61,200 bases of DNA from assembly GCA_003551645.1 (NCBI GenBank), contig PUND01000018.1, positions 1-61,200 of the forward strand. Direction: 5' to 3'. This DNA comes from Phycisphaerae bacterium. GTDB taxonomy: Bacteria > Planctomycetota > Phycisphaerae > SM23-33. The notes under the pieces were generated by a model, which worked only from the letters and a program-made list of their open reading frames with translations, was not told the DNA's origin and made no database searches. Shown in pieces: positions 8,424-17,174 of the stretch. Every line of letters starts with the position of its first letter. The stretch's first letter is position 1. The position numbers and the translations under genes are program-made.

Positions 8424-8445
8424 CCTCTGCGCCTCTGTGTCGAAT
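8424..8445 (-). repeat. Right inverted repeat of the trp cassette
   Basis: Exact reverse complement of 7929-7950. Read on the - strand it continues inward with further octads (AACAGAGG, then TGAGAGAG), giving about four tandem units. It abuts the trpB stop codon (8445-8447). Confidence 0.9.
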
Positions 8446-9653
8446 CAGCCGCCCCTGCGTCTCCTTAGTATCTCCGCTATCTCGTTACAGTCCTTGTCAC
8501 CCCGGCCGGAGAGGTTCACCAGCACTATCTCATCGGCAGACATCTTCCCGGCCAGGTCCATCGCCTCGGCGACCGCGTGCGCGCTTTCCAGAGCGGGTAT
8601 TATCCCCTCAGCCCGCGAAAGCGCCGCCGTTGCGGCCAGCGCCTCGTCGTCGGTCCGGCAGGTGTAGCTGACGCGGCCGATCCGCTTCCAGTAGCTGTGC
8701 TCCGGGCCGACGCCGGGGTAGTCCAGCCCGGCCGATACGCTGTGGACAGGCGCTGTCTGGCCGTCCTCGCTCTGGAGGACGTAGCTCTTGGCACCGTGCA
8801 GGACGCCGGGCGAACCGGCGCAGAGCGTCGCGGCGTGTTCGCCGAGCCGCAGACCCGTGCCCGCGGCCTCCACGCCGACCATCCTGACCTGCTTGTCGTC
8901 GATCATCGGGTGGAAGATGCCCGCGGCGTTCGACCCGCCGCCGACGCAGGCGACGATCACCTCCGGCAGCCGCCCCTCGGCCGCGAGCATCTGTTCGCGC
9001 GCCTCGCGGCCGATGCAGCACTGAAACTCGCGGACCATCGTCGGGAACGGGTGAGGGCCGCAGACCGAGCCGAGTATGTAGTGGGTGTGCTCGCTGCTGG
9101 CCATCCAGTCGCGCATCGCCTCGTTGGTGGCGTCCTTGAGCGTCCGCTGGCCGGTCTCGACCGGCAAGACCCGCGCCCCCAGAAGCTCCATCCGGAAGAC
9201 GTTGAGCTGCTGGCGGCGGATGTCCTCGGTGCCCATGTACACGTCGCAGTCAAGCCCGAGCACCGTCGCGGCCGTCGCGGTCGCCACGCCATGCTGGCCG
9301 GCGCCGGTCTCGGCTATGACCCGCTTCTTGCCCATGCGGACCGCCAGCAGCGCTTGGCCGAGCGTGTTGTTTATCTTGTGCGCGCCGGTGTGGTTCATGT
9401 CCTCGCGCTTCAGATAAATCTTCGCCCCGCCGCACTTTTCGCTCAGCCGCCGGGCAAGGTAAAGCTCGCTGGGCCTGCCGGCTATTTCTCGGTGGCAGCG
9501 GTCCAGCTCCGCCAGGAACTTCTCGTCGGCCATCGCCTCGGCGAACGCGCGGTCAAGCTCCGCCAGCGCCGAGACAAGCGTCTCTGGCACGAACATGCCG
9601 CCGTATTCGCCGAAGTAGCCCTTCCGCGGGGTAGGTTGGGTTTTCCTGCTCAT
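8445..9653 (-). CDS. trpB: Tryptophan synthase beta subunit
   Basis: PLP enzyme that condenses indole with serine to give tryptophan. 402 aa, normal length. Motifs: [15 protein letters not shown] at the N-terminus, [15 protein letters not shown] with the PLP lysine, [25 protein letters not shown] for the phosphate of PLP, and a C-terminal NLSGRGDKD. The COMM-domain residues of TrpB1-type enzymes are present, matching its pairing with trpA. ATG 9653 has only a weak ribosome binding site. It is divergent from the malic enzyme gene, with about 240 bp between the starts. Confidence 0.96.
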   Translation of the reverse strand: MSRKTQPTPRKGYFGEYGGMFVPETLVSALAELDRAFAEAMADEKFLAELDRCHREIAGRPSELYLARRLSEKCGGAKIYLKREDMNHTGAHKINNTLGQALLAVRMGKKRVIAETGAGQHGVATATAATVLGLDCDVYMGTEDIRRQQLNVFRMELLGARVLPVETGQRTLKDATNEAMRDWMASSEHTHYILGSVCGPHPFPTMVREFQCCIGREAREQMLAAEGRLPEVIVACVGGGSNAAGIFHPMIDDKQVRMVGVEAAGTGLRLGEHAATLCAGSPGVLHGAKSYVLQSEDGQTAPVHSVSAGLDYPGVGPEHSYWKRIGRVSYTCRTDDEALAATAALSRAEGIIPALESAHAVAEAMDLAGKMSADEIVLVNLSGRGDKDCNEIAEILRRRRGG

Positions 9654-9798
9654 GTCAATTCCAGTGTATCCCCCAACAGCCGATCTGGATAGCCCTTCCG
9701 TACTGCCTCCGGCTGTTGTCGCACCTGCGCCCTTCTCCGAGTTTGCTGAGTCCTCCGCGGCCCAAGGTCGAACGGCCGGCCTCGGACGCCGACCGGTT

Positions 9799-9828
9799 TT
9801 GGCAAGTCATGCCGAAAGCGCGTATAAT
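9799..9828 (+). promoter_or_regulatory. Malic enzyme promoter (TTGGCA-18-TATAAT)
   Basis: TTGGCA at 9799-9804, an 18-bp spacer and TATAAT at 9823-9828 followed by CC. This shares the TTGGC / TATAATCC pattern of other promoters in the window. The leader would be about 55 nt, with AAGGA before ATG 9892. Confidence 0.65.
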
Positions 9829-9891
9829 CCGCGGCCCGGCGGCCGTGCCGGCGGCGGGGCGGGCGAGCATGGAACAGCCAAGGAACGACCA

Positions 9892-11280
9892 ATGACGACT
9901 TCACAGGGATTACAGGACCGGTTTGAGCGGAACGTGGTGTTCGAGGTTCGCGTGGCGCTTGCCGACGGCGCCGACCCGCTGGCGGCGGTGGTGTCGGCCG
10001 TGCGGGATTCCGGCGCCCGCGTCGGACGGATGGAACTTGCCGGAACCGACTCGCCCCCGCTGATATACGCCATACAGGTTTACGCGGCCGATGATGAGCA
10101 GATGGACGCGGCGGTGGAGGCGGTCTCGGCGGTCGAGGGCGTGGAGGTACTCCACGCTGTCGATCTGGCCATGGAGAGCCACCGCGGCGGGGCGTGCGAG
10201 CTTCGCAGCCGAAGCCCCATCCGCTCCAACACCGACCTTCGCATCGTCTATACGCCGGGTGTGGCGCGGGTGTGCAAGGCAGTCCAGGCCGACCCGTCCA
10301 AGGCGCGAGATTTTACCAACGTCGCCAACAAGGTCGCAATCGCCACCAACGGGACGGCCATCCTCGGACTTGGCGACATCGGACCGCTCGCGGGCCTGCC
10401 GGTGATGGAGGGCAAGGCGGCCATATTCTGGGAGTTCGCGGGCGTCTCGGCCGAGCCGGTGCTGGTGGATACCTACGACGCCGACGAGTTCATCTTCGTG
10501 ATGGAGAAGCTCGCAGCCGGCTTCGGCGCGATACAGATAGAGGACGTCAAGGCCCCGGAGTGTTTTCGTATTACGCGCGAGCTTGACCGTCGGCTGAAGA
10601 TACCGGTCTTCCACGACGACCAGCACGGGACGGCCACCATCGTGCTGGCGGGCGTCTACAGCGCCCTGAAAAAGACCGGCAAGCGGATGAGCGATTTGAC
10701 CGTCGCCATCAGCGGCGCAGGGGCCGCCGGGACCGCGATAGCGGATCTGCTGACCGCCGCCGGGGCCGGAGACATCGTACTCTGCGACAGTGCGGGCACC
10801 CTCCACCGAGGGCGGACCGAGAACATGAACCCGGAAAAGCAGGCCCTCGCCGAGCGGACTAACGCCGACAACATAAGCGGCTCGCTGGCCGACGCGATGG
10901 CCGGCAGGGGGCTGTTCATAGGTGTCAGTCAGCCCAACCTGGTCTCGCAGGATATGGTGCGTTCCATGGCGCCGGACCCGCTGGTGTTCGCACTGGCGAA
11001 CCCGGTGAGCGAGATAACCCCGGCCCAGGCGTACCAGGCCGGTGCATCGGTCGCGGCCGACGGGCGGATGATGAACAACGCCCTGGCGTATCCGGGCATC
11101 TTCCGCGGCGCGCTGGACGCCGCGGCCGAGTGCATCACCATGGAGATGATGATGGCCGCCGCTGATGCACTCGCATTGGCAGTGCCCGAAGGTGAGCTTA
11201 TGCCGGAAATGATGGACCCACAGACCCACCGGGCCGTCGCCGACGCGGTCCGGACCGCTGCGGGGCATACGAGCAAATAA
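9892..11280 (+). CDS. NAD(P)-dependent malic enzyme with N-terminal ACT-like domain
   Basis: Oxidatively decarboxylates malate to pyruvate. 462 aa: an ACT-like regulatory domain at about 1-80, the malic-enzyme N-terminal domain with the catalytic Tyr in [11 protein letters not shown], the Lys region [18 protein letters not shown], the metal/substrate motif [10 protein letters not shown], and a Rossmann nucleotide domain starting at [15 protein letters not shown]. The start is ATG 9892 behind AAGGA at 7 nt; an open frame extends upstream to 9652 but covers the promoter. The ACT domain suggests allosteric control by a small metabolite, unidentified. NAD or NADP preference cannot be read off with certainty. 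No phosphotransacetylase domain is fused. Confidence 0.9.
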   Translation: MTTSQGLQDRFERNVVFEVRVALADGADPLAAVVSAVRDSGARVGRMELAGTDSPPLIYAIQVYAADDEQMDAAVEAVSAVEGVEVLHAVDLAMESHRGGACELRSRSPIRSNTDLRIVYTPGVARVCKAVQADPSKARDFTNVANKVAIATNGTAILGLGDIGPLAGLPVMEGKAAIFWEFAGVSAEPVLVDTYDADEFIFVMEKLAAGFGAIQIEDVKAPECFRITRELDRRLKIPVFHDDQHGTATIVLAGVYSALKKTGKRMSDLTVAISGAGAAGTAIADLLTAAGAGDIVLCDSAGTLHRGRTENMNPEKQALAERTNADNISGSLADAMAGRGLFIGVSQPNLVSQDMVRSMAPDPLVFALANPVSEITPAQAYQAGASVAADGRMMNNALAYPGIFRGALDAAAECITMEMMMAAADALALAVPEGELMPEMMDPQTHRAVADAVRTAAGHTSK

Positions 11281-11293
11281 CCCGGGGGTGGAG

Positions 11294-12082
11294 ATGTTCC
11301 TGGCCTACTACGACGAAAGCGGCGACGACGGTTACCCGGAATATTCGTCACCGTTGTTCGTACTGTCATCTGTGTATATGCCGTGCACTAAATGGAAGCA
11401 GACCTTCGAGCGGGTCGCGGATTTACGCCGAGAGTTGCGAGACATATTCGGCCTTCCGGTCAAACTCGAGTGGCACACGAAGGCCCTATTGCTCAACAAG
11501 AAACCGTACCGTGAGCTTGAACTTGAAGATTCAGAGCGACTAGCGATGGTGGATCGGTACTGTGGGACGGTCGGTGCGTTGGACGTACGTATCGTGAACG
11601 TTGTGATCCACAAGCCGGCCATTCGCAGCCGCGGGTACCGGGTACTCGACACGTGCTTCCAATACTCAATCCAGCGCATCGAAAACGACCTGCTTAGAAG
11701 CGACCCGGACGAGCTGTTTATGATCATCACGGATGAGGGACGGGAAGCGTCGATGCGCAAGACCGCACGGAGGGTTCAGCGAGTTAACTATATCCCCTCG
11801 CGCTTCGGCGAAGTCCCGTATCGAAAGGAAATCGAGCGGCTCATCGAGGACCCTTTGGCGAAGGATTCGAAACATTCCCATTTCATCCAGATAGCAGATA
11901 TGGTCGCGTTTGTGGTGTACCTCCACAAGCTCGCGGAGTTGGGCGCGGGAAGCTATCACAATCGTATGCCTGCGCAGGTTACGCCGGAGAGGGTCCAAAG
12001 CTGGCTAGATATGCTGAAGCCAAGCATAAACCTGGCGGCCTCCGGAAAGGATCGTTACGGTATCGTCTGTCACCCCGCATAA
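11294..12082 (+). CDS. DUF3800 domain protein
   Basis: 262 aa. Begins MFLAYYDESGDDG, the hallmark acidic start of DUF3800, followed by a hydrophobic strand (SPLFVLSSVYM), a conserved ELEW-like helix and a C-terminal FIQIADMVAFVVYLH motif. DUF3800 is thought to have an RNase H-like fold; its role is unproven and it is often found in variable genome regions. ATG 11294 follows a GGGGGTGGAG ribosome binding site; GTG 11288 is an alternative. It has more AT-rich codons than its neighbours, which fits acquisition by transfer. It follows the malic enzyme stop by 13 nt and could be co-transcribed with it. Confidence 0.88.
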   Translation: MFLAYYDESGDDGYPEYSSPLFVLSSVYMPCTKWKQTFERVADLRRELRDIFGLPVKLEWHTKALLLNKKPYRELELEDSERLAMVDRYCGTVGALDVRIVNVVIHKPAIRSRGYRVLDTCFQYSIQRIENDLLRSDPDELFMIITDEGREASMRKTARRVQRVNYIPSRFGEVPYRKEIERLIEDPLAKDSKHSHFIQIADMVAFVVYLHKLAELGAGSYHNRMPAQVTPERVQSWLDMLKPSINLAASGKDRYGIVCHPA

Positions 12083-12085
12083 AAA

Positions 12086-12211
12086 ACACCACCTACGGCG
12101 CATTAGCGCTTTCAGTGGTTCAATAGTATTATCGGACACACCGGTATGCCCTTGCAAGAGTTTTCTTGCAGAATTTTCGCAGAAACGTAGCTTATTTTTC
12201 AAAGGTGGTGT
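12086..12211 (+). promoter_or_regulatory. Structured leader of thuA-like gene; RBS in a 9-bp pairing
   Basis: ACACCACCT at 12086-12094 is the perfect complement of AGGTGGTGT at 12203-12211, which contains the Shine-Dalgarno of the next gene. Inside lie two small hairpins: GCGC-ATTA-GCGC (12098-12109) and TGCAAGA-GTTT-TCTTGCA (12153-12170). A transcript running in from the DUF3800 gene would sequester the ribosome binding site. A start inside the leader (TATTAT at 12127-12132 is a weak -10 candidate) would leave it free. Function is inferred. Confidence 0.45.
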
Positions 12212-12216
12212 ATCTC

Positions 12217-12858
12217 ATGAAAGCACTGATAGTTTACGGCGGTTGGGAAGGCCACGAGCCGGATAAAGTCGCGGAGATACTTGCCGGCGAGCTTCGCGAC
12301 GCCGGTGCGGAGGTGGAGCTTTCGGATACGCTCGACGCCTTCGCCGACGGCGAGAAGCTCAAGTCGCTCGACCTCATCGTGCCGGAATGGACGATGGGCG
12401 AGATCAGCAAGGAACAACTCAACCCGCTGTGCGAGGCGGTCCGTTCCGGCGTGGGTCTGGCCGGCGTCCACGGCGGTCTGGGCGACAGTTTCCGCAAGGC
12501 CACCGAGTATCAGTTCATGGTCGGCGGGCAGTGGGTGGCCCATCCCGGCAATATCATCGACTACCGCGTACACATCGTGGACCACGCCGACGAGGTAACG
12601 GCCGGGCTGGACCACTTCGACATGCGCTCCGAGCAGTACTACATGCACGTGGACCCCTCGAACCACGTCCTGGCGACCACCACGTTCGAGTTCAACGGCT
12701 GCACCATGCCCGTCGCCTGGAAGCGCATGTACGGAAAAGGCCGGGTGTTCTACTCCTCGCTCGGCCACGTCGCCGCCGACCTGGACGTGCCCGAGGCCCG
12801 CACCATTATCCGACGCGGCATGCTCTGGGCGGGCGCGGGTAAGCAGGCATCTCAGTAG
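12217..12858 (+). CDS. ThuA-like domain protein (trehalose utilization-like)
   Basis: 213 aa with a flavodoxin/glutamine-amidotransferase-like fold. Begins MKALIVYGGWEGHEP, has the conserved GLAGVHGGLGDSF turn near residue 85 and the family C-terminal region GRVFYSSLGHVAADLDVPEA. ThuA-type proteins act on 3-keto sugar metabolism in some bacteria and are abundant in planctomycetes; the exact reaction here is unknown. ATG 12217 follows AAGGTGG with 8-nt spacing. No signal peptide, so cytosolic. It converges with fumC, with 24 nt between stops. Confidence 0.85.
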   Translation: MKALIVYGGWEGHEPDKVAEILAGELRDAGAEVELSDTLDAFADGEKLKSLDLIVPEWTMGEISKEQLNPLCEAVRSGVGLAGVHGGLGDSFRKATEYQFMVGGQWVAHPGNIIDYRVHIVDHADEVTAGLDHFDMRSEQYYMHVDPSNHVLATTTFEFNGCTMPVAWKRMYGKGRVFYSSLGHVAADLDVPEARTIIRRGMLWAGAGKQASQ

Positions 12859-12882
12859 AGGCGGCCGGCCGTTGGCGGCGAG

Positions 12883-14268
12883 CTATTCGCCAGTCTGGTC
12901 TCGGGCGTTCAGCAGTGTGTCGAGCTTTTCGGCCGGCAGGACTTCTTTCTCCAGGCAGATTTCCCGGATGGTCTTTCCGGTGGCGTGGGCCTGTTTGGCG
13001 ATATCGGCCGCGGCGTCGTAGCCGATTTCCGGCGCCAGTGCGGTCACCATCGCCAGCGACCGCTCGATGAGCTGCTCGCAGCGGTCGCGGTCGGCTTCCA
13101 GGCCGGCGATGCATTTGTCAGCGAACACCCGCGCGACGTTAGTCAGCAGATCTATCTGCGTCAGCAGGTTCCACGCGATTACCGGCGTCGCGACGTTAAG
13201 CTCCAGTATGCTTCCCACCCCGCCGGTCGCACAGGCGGCCGTGGCCGCGTCCAGGCCCACCACCTCGGACGCCACCTGAATCACCGATTCGCAGATGACC
13301 GGGTTGACCTTTCCGGGCATTATCGAGCTTCCCGGCTGAAGGGCCGGCAGGTTCAGTTCGCCAAGCCCGCAGCGGGGGCCGGACGCCAGCAGGCGGATGT
13401 CCGAGGCGACCTTGCCCATCGCAAGCGCGGTTCTTCGCAACGTGCCCGAGACCTGAGCGGATGTATCGCGTGCGGCCTGTGCGGCGAAGCGGTTCGGGCA
13501 TTCGCGAAACTCCAGACCGGTCTTTTCCGATAGTCGGCGGCATATATCCCGGCCGAAGCCCTCCGGGGCGTTCAGCCCTGTGCCCACGGCCGTTCCGCCT
13601 ATGGGCACCTCGCACAGCGCATCCACGCAGCGGCGCAACTCGCCCACGGCCGCGTCGAGCTGGGCCGCCCAGCCGGCGAATTCCTGCCCCAGGCGAATCG
13701 GCACGGCGTCCATAAGGTGAGTCCGGGCTATCTTGACGACCTCGTCGAACTCGCTCGCCTTCGCTGCCAGGGCGTCCCGAAGCGCCTCGGCCGCCGGTAT
13801 CAGCCGCCGGTGTATGCCCAGAGCCGTCGCGACGTGCAGGGCGGTGGGTATCACGTCGTTGGACGATTGACCGCGGTTGACGTCGTCGTTGGGGTGCACG
13901 GGGGCGTCGTGGCCGAGAAGCCGGGACGCCCGATTCGCGATCACCTCATTGGCGTTCATGTTGGTGCTGGTGCCGCTGCCGGTCTGGAAGACGTCCACCG
14001 GGAAGTGCTCGTCGTGGTCGCCTTCGGCGACCTCGGCGGCGGCTGCGATAATCGCGTCGGCGACGGCCGGGTCCATCCGCCCGGCGTCTTTGTGCGACTC
14101 GGCCGCCGAGAGCTTTATCAGACCCAGGGCGCGGATAAACGGCGTCGGCATGACCCAGCCGGAAACCGGGAAGTTCGCCATTGCGCGTGCTGTCTGGGCG
14201 CCGTAAAGAGCGCCTTCGGGCACCTCCACCTCGCCGAGCGTGTCACGATTTTTGCGGGATTCCGACAT
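12883..14268 (-). CDS. fumC: Class II fumarate hydratase
   Basis: Interconverts fumarate and malate in the TCA cycle; an oxygen-stable homotetramer without an iron-sulfur cluster. 461 aa, full length. Motifs: QTGSGTSTNMNANEV, NDDVNRGQSSNDVIPTA and the superfamily signature GSSIMPGKVNPVICE. ATG 14268 is preceded by AAAGGGAAG; an upstream in-frame ATG (14283) would overlap this site. It may provide malate for the malic enzyme encoded nearby, but the genes are not in one operon. Confidence 0.95.
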   Translation of the reverse strand: MSESRKNRDTLGEVEVPEGALYGAQTARAMANFPVSGWVMPTPFIRALGLIKLSAAESHKDAGRMDPAVADAIIAAAAEVAEGDHDEHFPVDVFQTGSGTSTNMNANEVIANRASRLLGHDAPVHPNDDVNRGQSSNDVIPTALHVATALGIHRRLIPAAEALRDALAAKASEFDEVVKIARTHLMDAVPIRLGQEFAGWAAQLDAAVGELRRCVDALCEVPIGGTAVGTGLNAPEGFGRDICRRLSEKTGLEFRECPNRFAAQAARDTSAQVSGTLRRTALAMGKVASDIRLLASGPRCGLGELNLPALQPGSSIMPGKVNPVICESVIQVASEVVGLDAATAACATGGVGSILELNVATPVIAWNLLTQIDLLTNVARVFADKCIAGLEADRDRCEQLIERSLAMVTALAPEIGYDAAADIAKQAHATGKTIREICLEKEVLPAEKLDTLLNARDQTGE

Positions 14269-14296
14269 GCGCTTCCCTTTCATCGAGGGCAGGTGG

Positions 14297-14326
14297 ATTA
14301 TATGTCCGGCGGCCGTTCTGTGCCAG
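14297..14326 (-). promoter_or_regulatory. fumC promoter (CTGGCA-18-TATAAT)
   Basis: On the - strand, CTGGCA at 14326-14321, an 18-bp spacer and TATAAT at 14302-14297, followed by CC. It gives a leader of about 20-25 nt. It lies back to back with the promoter of the next + strand gene. Confidence 0.6.
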
Positions 14327-14340
14327 CGGTTGAGCGACGC

Positions 14341-14370
14341 TTGGCGCGGCCGATGCGGAATGCGTACACT
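14341..14370 (+). promoter_or_regulatory. Promoter of HEAT-like protein gene; predicts a leaderless mRNA
   Basis: TTGGCG at 14341-14346, an 18-bp spacer and TACACT at 14365-14370. ATG 14377 is 6 nt after the -10 hexamer and has no Shine-Dalgarno sequence, so the mRNA would start at or next to the start codon, as for the PfkB kinase gene at 6113. Confidence 0.5.
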
Positions 14371-14376
14371 CCCAAC

Positions 14377-16302
14377 ATGAAAGCATTTCTACTGTATCTT
14401 CGCGAGCACCCGTGGCAACGTCGGGTGCTGACGGCCGCCCTGGCGGTGGTGGCGGGTATGCTCGCCGCGGTGCTGGCATACCCGGTGGTGCGCGACCACT
14501 TGCTGCTTCGCCGCCTGGCAAGCGAGGACCACAGGGAGCAGTCCGTGGCAGTCGCCCAGGCCACGGTTCTGGCTGCGCAAAATCCGCGGACCTTGCGTCG
14601 CCTCGAACGCGCGCTGCGGACCGAAGACGACCGCAAGTTCCTGGCCGTGGCGGAGGTGCTCTGGAACCTGGGGCGCTTTCACACGCCCGACAGGGACCCC
14701 ACGAGCATAGACCGCTGGCGAGCTTTGCAGCTTGCTAGTCCGCTGGCGGCCGAATACACGCCCGACGCACTGGCCGGTCGCCTATCGTTGCTGATGCGGA
14801 CCATAACCGACGGGCGCGACAACAGGTATGTGCGCGGGGCGCTGTCGTCGGCCGCCGGCAGCCACGCCCCGGAGCTGCGCCGACTTTCGGCGACTCTGGC
14901 GGCCCGGCTGGAAGATTGTGATACGCTCGAGCGACTGCTGAAAGACGACTCCGAGGATGTCGCCGCCCAGGCCGCGCTCGCAGCGGGTGTGGGAGGGTGC
15001 GCATCGGTTGCCGACACACTCACCGATGTGTTCGGCGAAAGCGATTCCGTGGAAGTCGTATCGGCGGCCGCCTATGCGCTGGCGATCATCGACGCCGAAT
15101 CATGGTCGGAGCTGATTACCCATCGGATGCGCAACACGGAGACGGCCGAGCTGCGCGACCGGTTGCTGTTGCTGTCGCCTGTGCTGGACACGGCCGAGCC
15201 GGCCGTGGAAGAGATTCTGGAGCAAGCTCGTCGGCAGGAGGATTTTCCGCCCGCGGCCGCCTTGCTGGCGGCGGCGCGGATGGGAATCGAGGTCGCATCA
15301 CAATCGGCCCGCGATGTGCTGGCCGCCGCGGCCGAAGGCAGCGATAAGCTTAACGAGCCGCAGGTGCTTGCGGCGATCGATACAGCAAGAGTCCTCGATG
15401 TGCCTGTCGTCCGTGATCTGGATGCCTACTGCCGCGGATTCTGGTCTCACCGACTGTCGGCATCCATGGGCGCCGCGGCGCGGCTGCTCGCCGAGCAGGC
15501 CGACGTGGACGAAGAGCCGGAGGTTGTCGAACGGGCAATCGATACGCTGCGGCGGGCGGCTGTATATCCGCCGCCGGACCCGCAGTCCGGCGAGCCGAAG
15601 TCGCCCGGCACTCCGGGCGCATCGGCGGAGGCGGCGGTCGGGCTGTGGATTCTCGGATGCGAAGATGCGGAGCAGTACGTCCGACGTATCTCGCGGAGGG
15701 GAAACGCTATCGCCGTTGATGTGGTTGCATGGCGGCTGTCACGGGCCGACACGGAAGCGGCGTTCGAACTGGGTTTGCGCATGCTGCCCGTACCGGGTGT
15801 TCCGCCGGAACAGCGGGTCTATAACGACAATGAGCGTGCAACCGGGGCGATGCTTCTGGCCCTTTCTGCCCGGACGCCTCAGCAGCGGCAGGATGCTCTT
15901 CAACGGATGCGGCGGCGGCTGGACAGGGTGGCCGAGCCGTTCATCGTCCGCACCTCACTGCATTGCGGGCTGGTGATACTTGGTGAGCAGGACAGCCGGC
16001 CGATGCTCCGTGAGGTGCTCTCAGGGGAGGTATTCCCCCCGCGTCGCGCCCTGACGGCACTTCTGGCGTCCGGCGACAGGGCGGCGCTGGACTGGCTGCT
16101 GTGGAACCCCGACCTGACCGACGCCGAGCTACTGGAACTGCTCATCGACGAGGGGTTCGCGGAGGTCCTCGCCGAGGCGGTGCCGGAACTGCCTCGCGTG
16201 GACATGGGGGTCGGCCCGGACCTGCGATTCTGGCAATTGCGCATCTGCCGTCAGTACTACCTTGTTCATCGAGAGCGTTTACAGGCGGAGCTTGAGCGTT
16301 GA
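14377..16302 (+). CDS. Membrane-anchored HEAT-like repeat protein
   Basis: 641 aa. A single transmembrane helix at about residues 16-36 (VLTAALAVVAGMLAAVLAY) follows a short basic N-terminus. The rest is almost entirely alpha-helical, with repeated Ala/Leu/Glu-rich helix pairs typical of HEAT or ARM scaffolds (for example EDVAAQAALAAGVGGC). There are no catalytic motifs. It is probably an anchored protein-interaction scaffold facing the periplasm or cytoplasm; partner unknown. ATG 14377 was chosen because it matches the promoter spacing and begins the hydrophobic anchor; the open frame extends far upstream through the antisense of fumC. It overlaps comF by 4 nt. Confidence 0.75.
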   Translation: MKAFLLYLREHPWQRRVLTAALAVVAGMLAAVLAYPVVRDHLLLRRLASEDHREQSVAVAQATVLAAQNPRTLRRLERALRTEDDRKFLAVAEVLWNLGRFHTPDRDPTSIDRWRALQLASPLAAEYTPDALAGRLSLLMRTITDGRDNRYVRGALSSAAGSHAPELRRLSATLAARLEDCDTLERLLKDDSEDVAAQAALAAGVGGCASVADTLTDVFGESDSVEVVSAAAYALAIIDAESWSELITHRMRNTETAELRDRLLLLSPVLDTAEPAVEEILEQARRQEDFPPAAALLAAARMGIEVASQSARDVLAAAAEGSDKLNEPQVLAAIDTARVLDVPVVRDLDAYCRGFWSHRLSASMGAAARLLAEQADVDEEPEVVERAIDTLRRAAVYPPPDPQSGEPKSPGTPGASAEAAVGLWILGCEDAEQYVRRISRRGNAIAVDVVAWRLSRADTEAAFELGLRMLPVPGVPPEQRVYNDNERATGAMLLALSARTPQQRQDALQRMRRRLDRVAEPFIVRTSLHCGLVILGEQDSRPMLREVLSGEVFPPRRALTALLASGDRAALDWLLWNPDLTDAELLELLIDEGFAEVLAEAVPELPRVDMGVGPDLRFWQLRICRQYYLVHRERLQAELER

Positions 16303-17069
16303 CTGCGCACCGGGCGCTTCTGGACGGCCTGTGGTCGGTGGCGGTGGGCCTTGGCGACCTGGTGCTCCCGCGGACCTGCCTGGGGTGCGGTTCTTCGGCC
16401 CCGGCGGCCGACGGACTCTGCGAGCGGTGCAGTGTCGATCTCCTGTCGCTGGTTGCTCTTCCTTCGTGCCCGCGATGCGGGGCTACGCTAGGCCCGAACA
16501 TCCCCGCCTCCGACGACGGCTGCGACGCGTGTCCGCCGACATTGCCGCGTTTCGAGTGTGTGGTGCGGCTCGGCCCTTACGCCGAGCCGTTGCGGAGCAT
16601 CGTGCGTGAGTTGAAGTACCGCCGTCGGATAATGCGAAGGCGTCTCGGCCGGATGCTCGCCCAGGCCCTGCGGACACGGCACGACGGAGGATTTGATGTT
16701 GTCATCCCGGTTCCGATGCACTGGCGGCGGCGGCTTCTGCGCGGCCAGAACCATGCGGAGGTAATCGCCTCTGCCGTTGCTTCGCAGCTGGAACTGCCGG
16801 TCGGCAATGAGCTTATCCGCGTCCGCAACACGCCGCCGCAGACGCATCTGCCTCGGTCCAGGCGCGCCGAGAATGTCCGTGGCGCGTTCGCCGCCGGGTC
16901 CCGATATGTGCTCGACGCCTCTGTGCTGCTGGTGGACGATGTGACCACGACCGGGGCCACCGCCAACGAGGCGGCCAGGACGCTCCTGCGAGCCGGCGCC
17001 AAGCGCGTGGTGCTGGCGGTGGTCTGTAAGGCCGAGCCGCCTACCGCCTACGCTCGGCATCAGGTCTGA
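16299..17069 (+). CDS. comF: ComF family phosphoribosyltransferase-like protein
   Basis: 256 aa from a TTG start overlapping the previous stop. The N-terminus holds a double zinc ribbon (CLGCG...CERC and CPRCG...CDACP), followed by the conserved KYRRRIMRR segment, the PVPMHWRRRLLRGQNHAE motif, and a PRTase PRPP-binding loop VLLVDDVTTTGATANEA. ComF proteins are needed for DNA uptake in competent bacteria; in most others the role is unresolved. No other competence genes are present except prepilin-like proteins elsewhere in the window. Confidence 0.9.
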   Translation: MTAHRALLDGLWSVAVGLGDLVLPRTCLGCGSSAPAADGLCERCSVDLLSLVALPSCPRCGATLGPNIPASDDGCDACPPTLPRFECVVRLGPYAEPLRSIVRELKYRRRIMRRRLGRMLAQALRTRHDGGFDVVIPVPMHWRRRLLRGQNHAEVIASAVASQLELPVGNELIRVRNTPPQTHLPRSRRAENVRGAFAAGSRYVLDASVLLVDDVTTTGATANEAARTLLRAGAKRVVLAVVCKAEPPTAYARHQV

Positions 17070-17174
17070 AAAGCCCGGCTCGTTCAAAGCCCGGCGTCCG
17101 GTCGCAATATCTTTTCAGGGCCGCGGCCGGGGCGCACGTATCTGTGGGGCCTTCAAGCGGCGTTCGAGGGCGTC

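Larger units (their letters stand above)
7929..8445 (-). mobile_element. Repeat-bounded cassette inserted between trpB and trpA
   Basis: A 517-bp unit with perfect 22-bp inverted ends (7929-7950 and 8424-8445) carrying one small gene, a frameshifted GxxExxY family member. The right end includes the first base of the trpB stop triplet as read on the + strand, and the left end stops 12 nt before the trpA ATG, leaving the trpA Shine-Dalgarno intact. Removing the unit would give a normal trpB-trpA spacing. The ends are built from octads of the form NNCAGAGG. No transposase is encoded; whether the unit moves by itself or with help from elsewhere is unknown. Confidence 0.6.

Noticed and set aside
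13717..14376. N-terminal extension of the HEAT-like protein frame
   Set aside because: Runs through the antisense of fumC and across both promoters; true start is at the hydrophobic anchor at 14377.
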